DNA from: Candidatus Parabacteroides intestinavium | GTDB lineage: Bacteria; Bacteroidota; Bacteroidia; Bacteroidales; Tannerellaceae | Reading direction: 5' to 3' | Length of the DNA: 7,779 nucleotides | NCBI GenBank assembly: GCA_019118725.1 | Contig: DWYO01000175.1 | Coordinates: forward strand, 1 to 7,779 | Part shown: in pieces, positions 1-5,936 of the stretch | How positions within the stretch are numbered: the stretch's first letter is position 1 | How the letters are laid out: the number at the start of each line of letters is the position of its first letter | The notes under the pieces: generated by a model | Told to the model about the DNA's origin: nothing | Seen by the model: only the letters and a program-made list of their open reading frames with translations | Database searches by the model: none | Translations under genes and position numbers: made by a program

Positions 1-1351
1 GTTATATCATGAAAGCGCAGAACACTTGCCTATCATTGATTATCATTGCCATTTGGACCCGAAACAGATTGCCGAGAACTACCCGTTCCGGAACTTGGCG
101 GAGATCTGGTTGGGCGGAGATCATTACAAATGGCGGGCCATGCGAGGGAACGGCGTTCCGGAAGAGTTCATCACCGGAGGGCGTTCGGATTATGAAAAGT
201 TCGAAAAATGGGCGGAGACCGTGCCCTATACCATGCGCAACCCGCTCTACCATTGGACTCATTTGGAATTGAGCCGCATCTTCGGGATAGATAAAATAGT
301 CAAACCAGAAACGGCCCGGGAGATTTATGAGGAATGTACGGCCAAACTACAGACAGAGGAGTTTCGCGCCGCCCGTATTTTGGAGCGTTGCCATGTGGAG
401 GTGGTCTGTACCACCGATGACCCTGCAGACTCGCTGATCTATCACCGGCAAATACCTCAACTCGGCATCAAGACCAAAGTCTATCCGGCCTGGCGCCCTG
501 ATAAGGTGCTGGCCATCGAAAATCCGGAATCTTACCTTATATATATACAACGCTTGGCAGAAAGTGCCGATCAGGAAATCCGCACGTATGATGACCTGTT
601 GGAGGTCTTGCGCAAAAGACATGATTATTTTGCCTCGTTGGGATGCCGTTTATCCGATCATGGCATGGATAACTTTTATGCCGATGCGTATACCGAAACG
701 GAAATACGGCAAATATTCGCTAAGGTACTCGCAGGGAAACAACCGGACGAAACGGAAATACGCAAATTCAAAAGCGCACTCTTGTTTGAACTGGCTATTA
801 TGGACTGGGAAAAAGATTGGGTACAGCAATATCACATCAGTGTGATACGCAACAATTGCACCCGGATGTACCAGGCCATAGGCCCGGATACCGGATTCGA
901 TGCTATCCTGGAAGTAAATTGCTCTGCCGTAGGGCATAAATTCCTGAACCGGCTGGATGCTATAGGAAAATTGACAAAAACCATTCTGTATAGTTTGAAT
1001 CCGAAAGATAACGAGGTGTTGGCCACCTTGGCTTATACCTTCAACGAAGCGCCGGTCCCGGGGAAAATCCAACTGGGCGCGGCTTGGTGGTTCCTGGATC
1101 AGGAGGAGGGTATGAAAAAACAGTTGAATACCCTTTCTGCCATGGGATTACTCAGCCGGTTTGTAGGGATGCTGACCGATTCGCGTAGCTTCCTGTCCTA
1201 TCCGCGGCACGAGTATTTCCGCCGCATCTTGTGTAACCTGATCGGGGAAGATGTGGAAACGGGGAAACTTCCTTATAGCGAAATGGATTTTCTTAAGCAG
1301 ATGATAGAAGATATTTGTTATCGGAATGCAAAGAGGTATTTTGGTTTTTAG
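1..1351 (+). CDS. uxaC: Uronate (glucuronate/galacturonate) isomerase, 5'-truncated by the window edge
   Basis: UxaC interconverts D-glucuronate and D-fructuronate, and D-galacturonate and D-tagaturonate, the first cytoplasmic step of hexuronate breakdown. The frame is open from base 2 to the TAG at 1349-1351 (449 residues); the family is about 470 long, so roughly 20 N-terminal residues lie upstream. The codons from base 2 read LYHESAEHLPIIDYHCHLDP, which matches the family N-terminus, so the TTG at 26 is an internal codon and not the start. Visible family marks are the metal-binding HxH in DYHCHL (fragment residues 15 and 17), WLGGDHYKWRAMR, NPLYHWTHLEL, VCTTDDPADSL, KRHDYFASLGCRLSDHG, and the C-terminal LTDSRSFLSYPRHEYFRR. 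kdgK follows after 65 nt on the same strand with no terminator between them, so the two are probably co-transcribed. The catalytic blocks look intact. Identification is from motif recognition of the amidohydrolase-fold UxaC family. Confidence 0.96.
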   Translation, partial: LYHESAEHLPIIDYHCHLDPKQIAENYPFRNLAEIWLGGDHYKWRAMRGNGVPEEFITGGRSDYEKFEKWAETVPYTMRNPLYHWTHLELSRIFGIDKIVKPETAREIYEECTAKLQTEEFRAARILERCHVEVVCTTDDPADSLIYHRQIPQLGIKTKVYPAWRPDKVLAIENPESYLIYIQRLAESADQEIRTYDDLLEVLRKRHDYFASLGCRLSDHGMDNFYADAYTETEIRQIFAKVLAGKQPDETEIRKFKSALLFELAIMDWEKDWVQQYHISVIRNNCTRMYQAIGPDTGFDAILEVNCSAVGHKFLNRLDAIGKLTKTILYSLNPKDNEVLATLAYTFNEAPVPGKIQLGAAWWFLDQEEGMKKQLNTLSAMGLLSRFVGMLTDSRSFLSYPRHEYFRRILCNLIGEDVETGKLPYSEMDFLKQMIEDICYRNAKRYFGF

Positions 1352-1416
1352 GAGGGATTAGAGGTTGGAAATTCTAAATTCCTACTTCTAAGTCTGCATT
1401 CAAATAAAAAAGAATC

Positions 1417-2463
1417 ATGAACACAAAGAAAAAAATTGTTACATTCGGGGAAATCATGCTACGCTTGGCAACACCCGGATATCTACGCTTCGGCCAGGCC
1501 AACGAGCTAACGGCTACGTTTGGTGGAGGTGAGGCGAATGTAGCCGTATCTTTAGCCAATTACGGCATGGATACAGATTATATAACCCGTTTGCCGAACA
1601 ATGATATCGCACGGGCTTGCTTACAAGATTTGCGGGGGAGGGGGGTAGGTACCGATCATATCCTTTTCGGAGGAGAACGCATGGGAATTTACTTCCTCGA
1701 AACGGGAGCGGTAGCTCGTGCCAGCAAGGTCATTTATGACCGGAGCCATTCATCCATAGCGGAAATCCAGCCGGGAATGGTTGATTGGGAAACGATTCTG
1801 GACGGAGCCGGCTGGTTTCATTGGACAGGTATCACTCCGGCTATCAGTCAAGGTGCGGCTGATGTTTGCCGGGAAGCCATCCAAACGGCCAACCGATTAG
1901 GGGTCACGGTATCTTGTGATTTGAATTATCGGAAAAACTTATGGAAATATGGGAAATCTGCCGCTGAGGTTATGCCGGAACTGGTTGAAGGATGTGACCT
2001 GATCCTGGGTAACGAAGAGGATGCCGATAAAGTGTTCGGTATAAAACCGGAAGGGTTTGATGTTACTGCTACCCAAGGAAAGGTGAACGCCGCTGAGTTT
2101 GAAAGCGTATGCCGGCAATTGATGGCACGTTTTCCACGGGCAAAGAAAGTGGTCATCACGCTTCGCGGAGCCATCAATGCCAATCATAATACCTGGGGAG
2201 GAGTTCTTTTTGACGGGAACAGGCTCTATCAATCTCCGCGCTATGACATCACACATATCGTAGACCGGGTCGGAGGAGGCGATTCCTTCATGGGGGGATT
2301 AATTTACGGACTACTCACCTATGCGGACGACCAGCAGGCATTAGACTTTGCCGCCGCAGCCTCTTGCCTGAAACATACGATTTACGGGGATTATAATCAA
2401 GTTTCTGTACAAGAAGTCGAGACATTAATGCGGGGAGATGCCTCCGGACGTGTCTCCCGATAA
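1417..2463 (+). CDS. kdgK: 2-dehydro-3-deoxygluconokinase (PfkB/ribokinase family)
   Basis: KdgK phosphorylates 2-keto-3-deoxygluconate with ATP to give KDPG, the entry point of uronates into the Entner-Doudoroff aldolase step. The 348-residue length is normal. Both PfkB signatures are present: GGGEANVAVSLANYG at residues 36-50 (substrate side) and DRVGGGDSFMGGLIYG at 283-298, whose Asp289 is the expected catalytic base. The anion-hole motif reads GGGD rather than the common GAGD, a conservative change. NEEDAD near 199-204 and the C-terminal LKHTIYGDYN (318-327) also fit KdgK. The ATG at 1417 is chosen because the protein begins directly with the first beta strand (KKIVTFGEIMLRL). The 15 bases before it are A-rich with no Shine-Dalgarno motif, usual for Bacteroidetes. 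It follows uxaC by 65 nt and fits that pathway. A KDPG aldolase gene, a common partner, does not follow it here. Another PfkB sugar specificity cannot be fully excluded. Confidence 0.9.
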   Translation: MNTKKKIVTFGEIMLRLATPGYLRFGQANELTATFGGGEANVAVSLANYGMDTDYITRLPNNDIARACLQDLRGRGVGTDHILFGGERMGIYFLETGAVARASKVIYDRSHSSIAEIQPGMVDWETILDGAGWFHWTGITPAISQGAADVCREAIQTANRLGVTVSCDLNYRKNLWKYGKSAAEVMPELVEGCDLILGNEEDADKVFGIKPEGFDVTATQGKVNAAEFESVCRQLMARFPRAKKVVITLRGAINANHNTWGGVLFDGNRLYQSPRYDITHIVDRVGGGDSFMGGLIYGLLTYADDQQALDFAAAASCLKHTIYGDYNQVSVQEVETLMRGDASGRVSR

Positions 2464-2495
2464 GGCAGACCTCAAAAAAAATGACGTATAACCCA

Positions 2496-2715
2496 GGAGC
2501 TGTCTTGAGATTCTTCGGAAAAGTATTTTATACAGCTTCTCAGAAGCTGTTTGGAATTTATTCCAGCTTTTTATAAAGAATGTTTTCGAGGATTTTTATT
2601 TGTTCTTATGAGGAGCATAGCGGGCTATGTGACGAATAAGAACGGAGAAAAAGACCGAAAACAAATTTAGAAAAAGCTGCATAAATATTTTCCGAAGAAA
2701 TTCAAAACAGCTTCT
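2496..2715. repeat. Large nested imperfect inverted repeat (REP/MITE-like) filling the kdgK-oxidoreductase gap
   Basis: This covers most of the 269-bp gene-free stretch 2464-2732. The core is centred at 2622/2623: CATAGC (2616-2621) faces GCTATG (2624-2629). The arms continue outward as GTTCTTAT (2602-2609) with ATAAGAAC (2636-2643), TTTTT (2593-2597) with AAAAA (2648-2652), TGTTTTCG (2581-2588) with CGAAAACA (2656-2663), and AGCTTTTT (2565-2572) with AAAAAGCT (2671-2678). An outer pair, 2496-2538 with 2677-2714, shares TTCTTCGGAAAA / TTTTCCGAAGAA and AGCTGT / ACAGCT. No open frame of note and no transposase lies inside it. As RNA it would fold into one long interrupted hairpin. The form suggests a dispersed intergenic palindromic repeat, but copy number cannot be seen from one window. 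It may also end uxaC-kdgK transcription or lie in the leader of the next gene. Confidence 0.8.
2532..2550. repeat. Short perfect palindrome inside the left arm of the large repeat
   Basis: ACAGCTTCT, one base, then AGAAGCTGT forms a 9-1-9 palindrome (realistically an 8-bp stem with a TCA loop), 68 nt after the kdgK stop. The plus strand continues TTTGGAATTTATT, so it resembles a weak intrinsic terminator for uxaC-kdgK. The T-run is only three bases long before being broken, so this role is uncertain. Confidence 0.45.
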
Positions 2716-2732
2716 AAAAAAACTTAAACAAT

Positions 2733-3725
2733 ATGTTAAGCAAGAAATTTAAAGTAGGAATCATCGGTGCAGGGTCTATCGCCCGAAAGATGGCTGATAC
2801 GCTTCGAGGCATGCAGGAAGCCGAATTATATGCCATTGCCGCACGTGACCTTTCGCGAGCCGAAGCATTTGCCCGGGAGTTTCAAGCCCCTAAGGCATAC
2901 GGCTCATACGAAGAGCTGGCAGATGACCCCGAAGTGGATTTAGTCTATATCGCCACCCCACATTCACATCATTACTCACATGCCCGTATGTGCCTTTTAA
3001 AAGGGAAACCGGTATTGTGCGAAAAAGCCTTTACCGCTAATACCCGGGAGGCCGAGGAGCTGATGCGTTTGTCCGAAGAGAAGAGGGTGTTCCTGACCGA
3101 AGCTATCTGGACACGCTATATGCCTTTCTCGCGTACCATCCGGGAAATCGTGGAAAGTGGAATTATCGGAACTCCGACTATCCTGACCGCAAACTTAGGT
3201 TATGCGATCTCTAACGTAGAACGCCTCGTCCGGCCGGAGCTTTGCGGAGGGGCCTTGTATGATGTCGGAGTCTACCCCATCAACTTCGCCCTGATGACCT
3301 TTGGGGAAGAGATTGAAAAGATTACCTCCACCTGTGTAAAGAACGACTTAGGAGTTGATATGCAGGATAGCATCACCTTTACCTATAAGGATGGGCGGAT
3401 GGCGGTATTGTACGCTACGGCTTATTCCGCAACAGACCGGAGCGCGGTAATTTCCGGAACTTTGGGACACATCGTCGTAGAGAATGTCAATAATCCGCAA
3501 CGGGCTATTGTTTATAACAAAGATTATCAGGAGATAGCCCGCCACGAATGTCCCCAACAAATTACCGGATACGAATATGAAGTGATGGCCTCCTGTGAGG
3601 CGATTGAGCAGGGGTGGATCGAATCGCCTTTCATGCCCCATGCCAAAACGATCGATGTGATGAAAATGTTGGATAATTTGCGTGCGGAATGGGAAGTTGT
3701 TTATCCGAACGATGTAATGCAATAA
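2733..3725 (+). CDS. Gfo/Idh/MocA family NAD(P)-dependent oxidoreductase
   Basis: This is a soluble dehydrogenase of 330 residues, the normal family length, with an N-terminal Rossmann domain (about 1-120) and a C-terminal alpha/beta substrate domain (about 125-330). The dinucleotide fold is clear: KVGIIGAGSIARKMADTL with GAGSIA at residues 12-17. YIATPHSHHYSHA (72-84) is the next family block. CEKAFTANTREAEEL (96-110) replaces the usual EKP with EKA but keeps the catalytic-type Lys98. YDVGVYPIN (176-184) has Tyr181 where many sugar dehydrogenases have His, which is closer to the dihydrodiol dehydrogenase-like branch. That branch is named for its animal relatives; bacterial substrates are mostly unknown, commonly sugars, sugar acids or inositols. 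The ATG at 2733 is the natural start, preceded by an A-rich stretch with no Shine-Dalgarno. It is separated from kdgK by the long inverted repeat, so it is probably its own unit. A role in sugar-acid metabolism is possible but rests on proximity alone. Confidence 0.9.
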   Translation: MLSKKFKVGIIGAGSIARKMADTLRGMQEAELYAIAARDLSRAEAFAREFQAPKAYGSYEELADDPEVDLVYIATPHSHHYSHARMCLLKGKPVLCEKAFTANTREAEELMRLSEEKRVFLTEAIWTRYMPFSRTIREIVESGIIGTPTILTANLGYAISNVERLVRPELCGGALYDVGVYPINFALMTFGEEIEKITSTCVKNDLGVDMQDSITFTYKDGRMAVLYATAYSATDRSAVISGTLGHIVVENVNNPQRAIVYNKDYQEIARHECPQQITGYEYEVMASCEAIEQGWIESPFMPHAKTIDVMKMLDNLRAEWEVVYPNDVMQ

Positions 3726-3732
3726 CGTTAGC

Positions 3733-3770
3733 ATTTCGTCACCCTGGGCGAAGCCGAAGGGTGACGAAAT
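3733..3770. terminator. Hairpin between convergent genes; bidirectional terminator and/or REP-like palindrome
   Basis: ATTTCGTCACCCT (3733-3745) is exactly complementary to AGGGTGACGAAAT (3758-3770), a perfect 13-bp stem around a 12-base loop that itself contains GGC-GAA-GCC. It sits in the 62-nt gap between the stop codons of the oxidoreductase gene (+) and proBA (-), where a shared terminator would be expected. Neither strand has a continuous T-tract right after the stem; the plus strand continues GGTTTCATGTTT. The stem and loop also resemble a dispersed intergenic palindrome of the CCCTGAGCGAAGTCGAAGGG kind that I recall from many bacterial genomes, so it may be a repeat recruited as a terminator. 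Confidence 0.65.
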
Positions 3771-3787
3771 GGTTTCATGTTTATTTT

Positions 3788-5821
3788 CTATTCCCGCACT
3801 TGCCCATCACCTGTAATCAGGTATTTATAGGTAGTCAATTCAGGAAGCGCCATCGGTCCGCGGGCGTGCAGTTTTTGCGTGCTGATTCCGATTTCCGCCC
3901 CGAATCCGAACTGCCCACCATCGGTAAAGGCGGTCGAGACATTACCATATACGCAGGCCGCGTCTACCTCCCTCTGAAAGGTATCGATAGCAGACTTGTC
4001 CGCACTAATGATGCACTCACTATGTTTCGAACCATAAGTCGCAATGTGCTTCAAAGCCTCTTGCAAAGAGGATACGGTACGAATACTCATCACATAATCC
4101 AGGAACTCGGTCCCGAAAGAAGATGTTGTAGCTTCCTGCAACAGAGATGCCGGATAATTTCCCTGCAAGGCTTGAAAGGCTTCCGCATCGGCCTGAATCC
4201 GGACCTGCTTATCGGCCAAAGGCGTACAAAGGGCTGGCAAATCACCAATTCTATCTCTATGGATAATCAAGCAATCCAAAGCATTGCATACACTTACCCG
4301 GCGAGTCTTGGCATTATAGATAATCCGTTTCCCGATTTCCACATCCCCGGATTTGTCAAAATAGGTGTGACAGACACCGGCTCCGGTTTCGATAACCGGA
4401 ATATGCGCTTGTTCCCGGACAAACTGAATAAGCGAAGCGCTTCCACGGGGAATAATCAAATCCACCAGACCGACCGCATCCAGTAAAGCTCCGGTAGCTT
4501 CCCGGTCAGCCGGCAACAAAGTACATACTGAAGGCGTAACGCCCTGTTTGATCAGTATATCCCGAATGATTCGCACCAAGACCTGATTGGTCGAAGAAGC
4601 GTCCGACCCTCCTTTCAGCACACAGACATTCCCACTCTTGAGGCAAAGGGCGAAAACATCTGTTGTCACATTCGGACGAGCTTCATAAATAACTCCTATT
4701 ACTCCAAAAGGAACACTCACTTTACGGATTTCCATGCCATTGGGACGTATGATGCGGTTCAGCAGATGATGAAGGGGTGAAGACAAGCCGGCAATATGTC
4801 CTACCCCTTCAGCCATGTCCGCTATACGAGCTTCGGTCAGTTTTAAGCGGTCATACTTGGGATTTTCCGGGCTCATCCGTGCCAGATCATCCCGATTTGC
4901 CTCCAATATCTGCGGAGTCTGACGAAGTAAGGCGTCCCGCACATCATACAGAATCTGACAAATACAGGCATCACTCAGCCGATGCAAATCCGGAACCGCC
5001 GCAGCAGCATCCTGAATCAACGATTGCACCGTAACAGGAGGTGTATTTTCTTTCGGAGCAGAAAGAAATTGCGTACAAACGACAGGTTCTTTCTCGTCAA
5101 AAAGAGCCAATAGAATATTTTTCTGTTTTCCATCCGCTATCACCACGGGGATTCCCTTCTCGGCTGTACGCTGTGCTATACGATATTTAGAAGTCATGCC
5201 GCCCCGTCCTCGGGTAGAAGTAGTGTTTTGAATATATTTTTCGACCGATTCCCCCGGACGAATACAAGGAATAACCCGGCTTTGCGGAGAATTGGGATCT
5301 CCATCGTAAATACCTTTGACATTGGTCAACAAAATCAACCGGTCCACCTGCATCATATCGGCAATCAATCCCGCCAATTCATCGTTATCCGTAAACATCA
5401 GCTCCGTGACCGATACTGTGTCATTTTCATTCACAATCGGGATAACCTTATGCTGCAACATCACCTCCATGCAATGCTGCTGCGTTTGATAATGCGTCGG
5501 TGTAGAAAAGCTCTCTTTGGTGGTCAGCACTTGTCCGCAAAGAATGCCATATTCATGAAAGAAATCATAATACCGGTTTATCAACTTCGCCTGACCGATT
5601 GCCGAATAAAGCTGACGAGCCGAAGTCTTGTCAAGCGATTCGTCCACACCGATTTCTCCGCAACCGGAGGCTACCGCTCCCGAAGAAATCAATATAATCT
5701 CAAGTCCCCGGCGGTGCAATTCCGCTATCTGGTCCACCAAAGCTGCCAAGCGGGCAATATTCAGCTTACCATCTTCCCGCCCTAACACGTTACTGCCTAT
5801 TTTAATTGCAATTCGTCTCAT
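3788..5821 (-). CDS. Bifunctional glutamate 5-kinase / glutamate-5-semialdehyde dehydrogenase (ProB-ProA fusion, P5C synthase-like)
   Basis: One uninterrupted 677-residue chain carries the first two steps of proline synthesis: phosphorylation of glutamate, then NADPH reduction of glutamyl-5-phosphate to glutamate semialdehyde. Residues 1 to about 255 are a ProB amino-acid-kinase domain: KIGSNVL (7-13), SSGAVASG (46-53), GQAKLINRYYDFF (76-88), NENDTVSVTELMFTDNDEL (131-149), LLTNVKGIYDGDP (164-176), GRGGMTSK (205-212). A short Pro-containing linker (about 254-265) leads to a ProA aldehyde dehydrogenase domain (about 265-677): PFGVIGVIYEARPNVT (371-386), LKGGSDA (402-408), IETGAGVCHTYFD (477-489), NAKTRRVSVCNALD (503-516) with catalytic Cys512, and the C-terminal GPMALPELTTYKYL. 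The PUA domain that follows the kinase in many bacterial ProB proteins is absent. Separate proB and proA genes are the usual bacterial form; this order matches eukaryotic P5C synthase. All main motifs are intact, so both activities are expected. It has its own likely promoter and is convergent with the oxidoreductase gene. Confidence 0.95.
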   Translation of the reverse strand: MRRIAIKIGSNVLGREDGKLNIARLAALVDQIAELHRRGLEIILISSGAVASGCGEIGVDESLDKTSARQLYSAIGQAKLINRYYDFFHEYGILCGQVLTTKESFSTPTHYQTQQHCMEVMLQHKVIPIVNENDTVSVTELMFTDNDELAGLIADMMQVDRLILLTNVKGIYDGDPNSPQSRVIPCIRPGESVEKYIQNTTSTRGRGGMTSKYRIAQRTAEKGIPVVIADGKQKNILLALFDEKEPVVCTQFLSAPKENTPPVTVQSLIQDAAAAVPDLHRLSDACICQILYDVRDALLRQTPQILEANRDDLARMSPENPKYDRLKLTEARIADMAEGVGHIAGLSSPLHHLLNRIIRPNGMEIRKVSVPFGVIGVIYEARPNVTTDVFALCLKSGNVCVLKGGSDASSTNQVLVRIIRDILIKQGVTPSVCTLLPADREATGALLDAVGLVDLIIPRGSASLIQFVREQAHIPVIETGAGVCHTYFDKSGDVEIGKRIIYNAKTRRVSVCNALDCLIIHRDRIGDLPALCTPLADKQVRIQADAEAFQALQGNYPASLLQEATTSSFGTEFLDYVMSIRTVSSLQEALKHIATYGSKHSECIISADKSAIDTFQREVDAACVYGNVSTAFTDGGQFGFGAEIGISTQKLHARGPMALPELTTYKYLITGDGQVRE

Positions 5822-5845
5822 AGCATTTCTGATAAATGTTCACTG

Positions 5846-5877
5846 CAAAGCTATCAATTATTCTTTTAGAAAACAAA
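5846..5877 (-). promoter_or_regulatory. Bacteroidetes-type promoter of the proB-proA fusion gene
   Basis: Read on the minus strand, TTTG (complement of 5874-5877) is followed after 20 nt by TAGCTTTG (complement of 5846-5853). This agrees with the Bacteroidetes primary sigma pattern of a -33 TTTG and a -7 TAnnTTTG with about 20 nt between. Transcription would start near 5839, leaving a leader of about 18 nt before the ATG at 5821. The -33 box lies inside the T-tract of the susD terminator. Confidence 0.7.
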
Positions 5878-5910
5878 AAACCTGCCTTCTGAAAAAACAG
5901 AAGACAGGTT
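5872..5910 (-). terminator. Intrinsic terminator downstream of susD
   Basis: On the minus strand AACCTGTCTTCTG (complement of 5898-5910), a TTTTTT loop, then CAGAAGGCAGGTT (complement of 5879-5891) makes a 13-bp stem with a single G-U pair, followed by a run of T residues. On the plus strand that same position becomes a C-A mismatch and no T-tract follows, so it works for minus-strand transcripts: it begins 26 nt beyond the susD stop and ends the susCD message before proBA. Confidence 0.85.
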
Positions 5911-5936
5911 CCCGTAAAATGAAAAAAAACTATTGA

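Noticed and set aside
26..28. TTG as the start codon of uxaC
   Set aside because: The same frame is open back to base 2 and the upstream codons match the UxaC N-terminus, so this is an internal Leu codon of a gene cut by the window edge.
1352..1416. A terminator or promoter between uxaC and kdgK
   Set aside because: The 65 nt contain only a weak imperfect palindrome (GGAAATT..AATTCC), no T-tract after a stem and no TAnnTTTG box, so co-transcription is the simpler reading.
2263..2286. GGGD instead of GAGD in the KdgK catalytic motif as a sign of inactivity
   Set aside because: The catalytic Asp289 and flanking glycines are kept and Gly for Ala is conservative in the anion hole; all other PfkB motifs are intact.
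3689..4486. A 265-codon open frame on the plus strand opposite proBA
   Set aside because: It lies wholly antisense to the well-supported ProA half, overlaps the end of the oxidoreductase gene and the hairpin, and its translation shows no recognisable domain. It is a by-product of the coding frame on the other strand.
5030..5070. Possible assembly or sequencing artefact creating the ProB-ProA fusion
   Set aside because: The junction is one continuous frame with a plausible linker, both domains are complete, and no remnant of a PUA domain, a ProB stop or a ProA start region is visible.
5228..5936. Plus-strand open frames of 185 and 102 codons opposite the ProB half
   Set aside because: They are antisense to conserved ProB motifs, and the second runs through the proBA promoter and susD terminator; no family resemblance is seen.
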